The position numbers and the translations under genes are program-made. Below are positions 62,086-64,000 of a stretch of 64,000 nucleotides of DNA, piece after piece. Location: contig NC_014532.2 of NCBI RefSeq assembly GCF_000196875.2, positions 3,844,001 through 3,908,000 on the forward strand. Direction: 5' to 3'. This stretch comes from Halomonas elongata DSM 2581. Lineage in GTDB: Bacteria; Pseudomonadota; Gammaproteobacteria; Pseudomonadales; Halomonadaceae. Position 1 is the first letter of the stretch; every line of letters starts with the position of its first letter. The notes under the pieces are model-generated. The model did not search any database and was not told where the DNA came from. It saw nothing but the letters and a program-made list of their open reading frames with translations.

Positions 62086-63147
62086 CTACACTCGCTGGCT
62101 CCGGCCGGAAGCGGCGACACGCTTGAGCAGCCGGGCGGCCATGTCGTCGAGCCCGACCACTTCCTCGGCGGCACCCAGGGCAATGGCCTCGCGCGGCATG
62201 CCGAAGACCACGCAACTGGCTTCGTCCTGGGCCAGGGTGGCCGCGCCCGCTCGACGCATCTCCAGCAGCCCGGCGGCCCCATCCTTGCCCATGCCGGTGA
62301 GCAGTACGCCGATGGCGTTGCGCCCCGCCTGGTCCGCCGCCGAACGAAACAGCACATCCACCGAGGGCCGGTGGCGGTTGACCGGCGGCCCGTCATCCAG
62401 GCGCACCACATAGTTGGCGCCGCTACGTACCAGCCGCAGGTGGGCGTCACCGGGCGCCACATAGGCATGTCCCGGCAGGACGCGTTCGCCGTCCTGCGCC
62501 TCCTTGACCGCGATCCTGCAGAGCCGGTCGAGGCGCTCGGCGAAGGAGCGCGTGAAACCGCCGGGCATGTGCTGGGTGATCAGGATCGCCGGGGCATGGG
62601 CCGGCATCGGCTCCAGCACACTGCGAATCGCCTCGGTGCCACCGGTGGAAGCCCCGATGATGATCAGCTTCTCGCTCGACACCATTGGCGCTTCCAGCGT
62701 CCGGGGCGCTGGAGTTTCGCGTTGGCGCGCGCGTCGCGGCCGCGAGCGCGCCGCCGCACGCAGCTTCTCGGCGATCTCCTCGGCATAGGCCTGCATGCCG
62801 CTGCGAATGCCCAGCGACGGCTTGGCCACGAAATCCAGGGCACCCAGCTCCAGCGCCCGCAGGGTGACCTCCGAACCGGCCTGGGTCAGCGAGGACACCA
62901 TCAGCACCGGCATGGGCCGCAGGCGCATCAGCCGCTCGAGGAAGTCCAGGCCGTCCATGCGCGGCATCTCGACGTCCAGGGTCAGCACGTCAGGGTTGTG
63001 CCGCTTGATCAGGTCCCGGGCCACCAGCGGGTCGGGGGCCGTGGCCACCACCTCCATGTCGGGCTGCTCGTTGATGATCTCGCTCAGCAGGTCGCGTATC
63101 AGCGCCGAGTCATCGACGCACAGCACCTTGATCCGGGGTGCACTCAA
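62086..63147 (-). CDS. cheB: Chemotaxis methylesterase/deamidase CheB
   Basis: This 353-residue protein has a receiver domain ([19 protein letters not shown], Asp in [20 protein letters not shown]) and a linker. The methylesterase domain has catalytic Ser in [11 protein letters not shown], His in [18 protein letters not shown] and Asp in [14 protein letters not shown]. No ATG is suitably placed; a TTG at 63147 with AAGGAG 8 bp upstream is the best start. Confidence 0.93.
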   Translation of the reverse strand: MSAPRIKVLCVDDSALIRDLLSEIINEQPDMEVVATAPDPLVARDLIKRHNPDVLTLDVEMPRMDGLDFLERLMRLRPMPVLMVSSLTQAGSEVTLRALELGALDFVAKPSLGIRSGMQAYAEEIAEKLRAAARSRPRRARQRETPAPRTLEAPMVSSEKLIIIGASTGGTEAIRSVLEPMPAHAPAILITQHMPGGFTRSFAERLDRLCRIAVKEAQDGERVLPGHAYVAPGDAHLRLVRSGANYVVRLDDGPPVNRHRPSVDVLFRSAADQAGRNAIGVLLTGMGKDGAAGLLEMRRAGAATLAQDEASCVVFGMPREAIALGAAEEVVGLDDMAARLLKRVAASGRSQRV

Positions 63148-63252
63148 GGGTATCTCCTTTACTGGGTGACCGACGCGCCAGGCCGACGACACCAGTCATG
63201 TTCGAGGTATCGGCCGGAATGCACGCAACTTTAGCGCCGGCCTGCTCGCGCC

Positions 63253-64000
63253 TTACGTGCGTCGGACATAGACCGTCTGCCCTCGCAGTCGGAAGGTATC
63301 GGTGATGTAGGAAAAGTTCTCCGAGTGCCCGGCAAACAACAGGCCGTCCGGCTTGAGCAGTGGCGCGAAGCGTTCGAGGATTCGCGCCTGGGTCGGCTTG
63401 TCGAAGTAGATCATCACGTTGCGACAGAAGATCGCGTCGAAAGGACCCTCGACGGACCAGGACGGCGCCAGCAGGTTGAGCGGCAGAAAGCGCACCATCG
63501 ACATCAATTCCGGGCGAACCCTCGCCAGCCCCTCCTGGCGCCCCCGCCCGCGCTGGAAATAGCGCTTGATCCGCGCCTCGTCGAGCTTGCGGACCTGGTC
63601 CAGGGCATAGACGCCGGCCCGGGCACGCGCCAGGGCCTCGGTATCGATATCGGAGGCCAGCACCTCGACGTTCGCGGTGCGCCCATCCAGGGCCTCGTCC
63701 AGCGTCATGGCAATGGAATAGGCTTCCTCGCCGCTGGACGCCGCCGCGCTCCAGATACGCAGCGGGCCACGCCGCTGGCGCGCATGCTCCGCCAGCAGCG
63801 GGAAGTGGTGCGCCTCGCGAAAGAAGGCGGTGAGGTTGGTGGTCAGGGCATTGGTGAAGGCTTCCCACTCGGGAGATGCCTGGTTGCCCTCCAGGCGCGA
63901 CAGATAGTCGGCAAAGCGCACCAGGCCATGGTGGCGCAGCCGCTTGGCAAGCCGGCTGTAGACCATCTCCCGCTTGTGCTCGGCCAGCACGATACCGGCA
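63253..64000 (-). CDS. cheR: Chemotaxis methyltransferase CheR (5' end outside window)
   Basis: The reading frame stays open to the window edge (AGIVLAEHKREMVYSRLAKRLR), so the N-terminal helical part is missing. The SAM-binding domain is visible in RIWSAAASSGEEAYSIAMTL, VLASDIDTEALARARAGVY, FLPLNLL and FDAIFCRNVMIYFD. It methylates glutamates of chemoreceptors and is the partner of CheB, 105 bp downstream. Confidence 0.95.
   Translation of the reverse strand, partial: AGIVLAEHKREMVYSRLAKRLRHHGLVRFADYLSRLEGNQASPEWEAFTNALTTNLTAFFREAHHFPLLAEHARQRRGPLRIWSAAASSGEEAYSIAMTLDEALDGRTANVEVLASDIDTEALARARAGVYALDQVRKLDEARIKRYFQRGRGRQEGLARVRPELMSMVRFLPLNLLAPSWSVEGPFDAIFCRNVMIYFDKPTQARILERFAPLLKPDGLLFAGHSENFSYITDTFRLRGQTVYVRRT

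Noticed and set aside
1..64000. Insertion sequences, prophage, integrons or tRNA/rRNA genes
   Set aside because: No transposase, integrase, phage structural gene, terminal inverted repeat pair or tRNA cloverleaf was recognised anywhere in the window.

Overview
The window is a GC-rich, densely coded bacterial chromosome segment with almost no mobile DNA. The gene set points to a moderately halophilic gammaproteobacterium of the Halomonas type (Halomonadaceae). The main clues are the end of an ectoine TRAP-transporter operon (teaC-teaD), a BetT-like BCCT transporter for betaine or choline, and a che/flh block arranged as in peritrichous bacteria. The genus is an inference from gene content; no 16S rRNA or tRNA gene was seen. 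Both window edges cut genes: teaC at the left and cheR at the right.

Layout. 1-4.5 kb: teaCD, an FKBP isomerase, a SCO1-like copper chaperone, an AEC transporter, then a short intergenic unit that looks like a Fur-controlled small RNA (about 4319-4438). 4.5-13.4 kb: LysR and EamA transporter pair, trmB, thiG/thiS, small housekeeping genes, malate synthase G with a palindromic operator, a lysophospholipase-like hydrolase and a lipoprotein. 13.4-14.8 kb: a cas-less mini CRISPR array of type I-E character (3 repeats, 2 spacers) back to back with a WYL-domain regulator. 14.9-23.6 kb: an outer-membrane barrel, the BCCT transporter, a Zur-type znuCBA operon led by a 49-residue membrane peptide, LysR/DoxX/DOPA-dioxygenase and gloA. 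23.7-30.6 kb: small proteins, a 1-Cys peroxiredoxin, a TPP riboswitch with thiM-thiE, EamA, a D-Ala-D-Ala carboxypeptidase carrying a SPOR domain, and a TauE/SafE protein.

30.7-41.3 kb is the most coherent catabolic region. It holds an L-pipecolate oxidase (amaA), an aminoadipate-semialdehyde dehydrogenase (amaB), a class III aminotransferase and a 2-oxoadipate dioxygenase (hglS/ydcJ family). Together these could take pipecolate to D-2-hydroxyglutarate. An NSS transporter with a small partner subunit, two paralogous convergent LysR regulators and an unusual proline-racemase-like protein complete the locus. 41.4-45.7 kb: a general L-amino-acid ABC transporter (aapJQMP).

45.8-50.2 kb: a two-component system divergent from a methionine-rich periplasmic peptide, a b-type cytochrome and an MsrP/YedY-like molybdoenzyme. 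This set resembles a periplasmic methionine-based oxidant-scavenging module. 50.2-56.2 kb: trpI-trpBA, an exported unknown protein and ahpC-ahpF. 56.3-64 kb: fliA, flhE, flhA, flhB, cheZ, cheY, cheB and cheR, all on the minus strand; flhF/flhG are absent between flhA and fliA.
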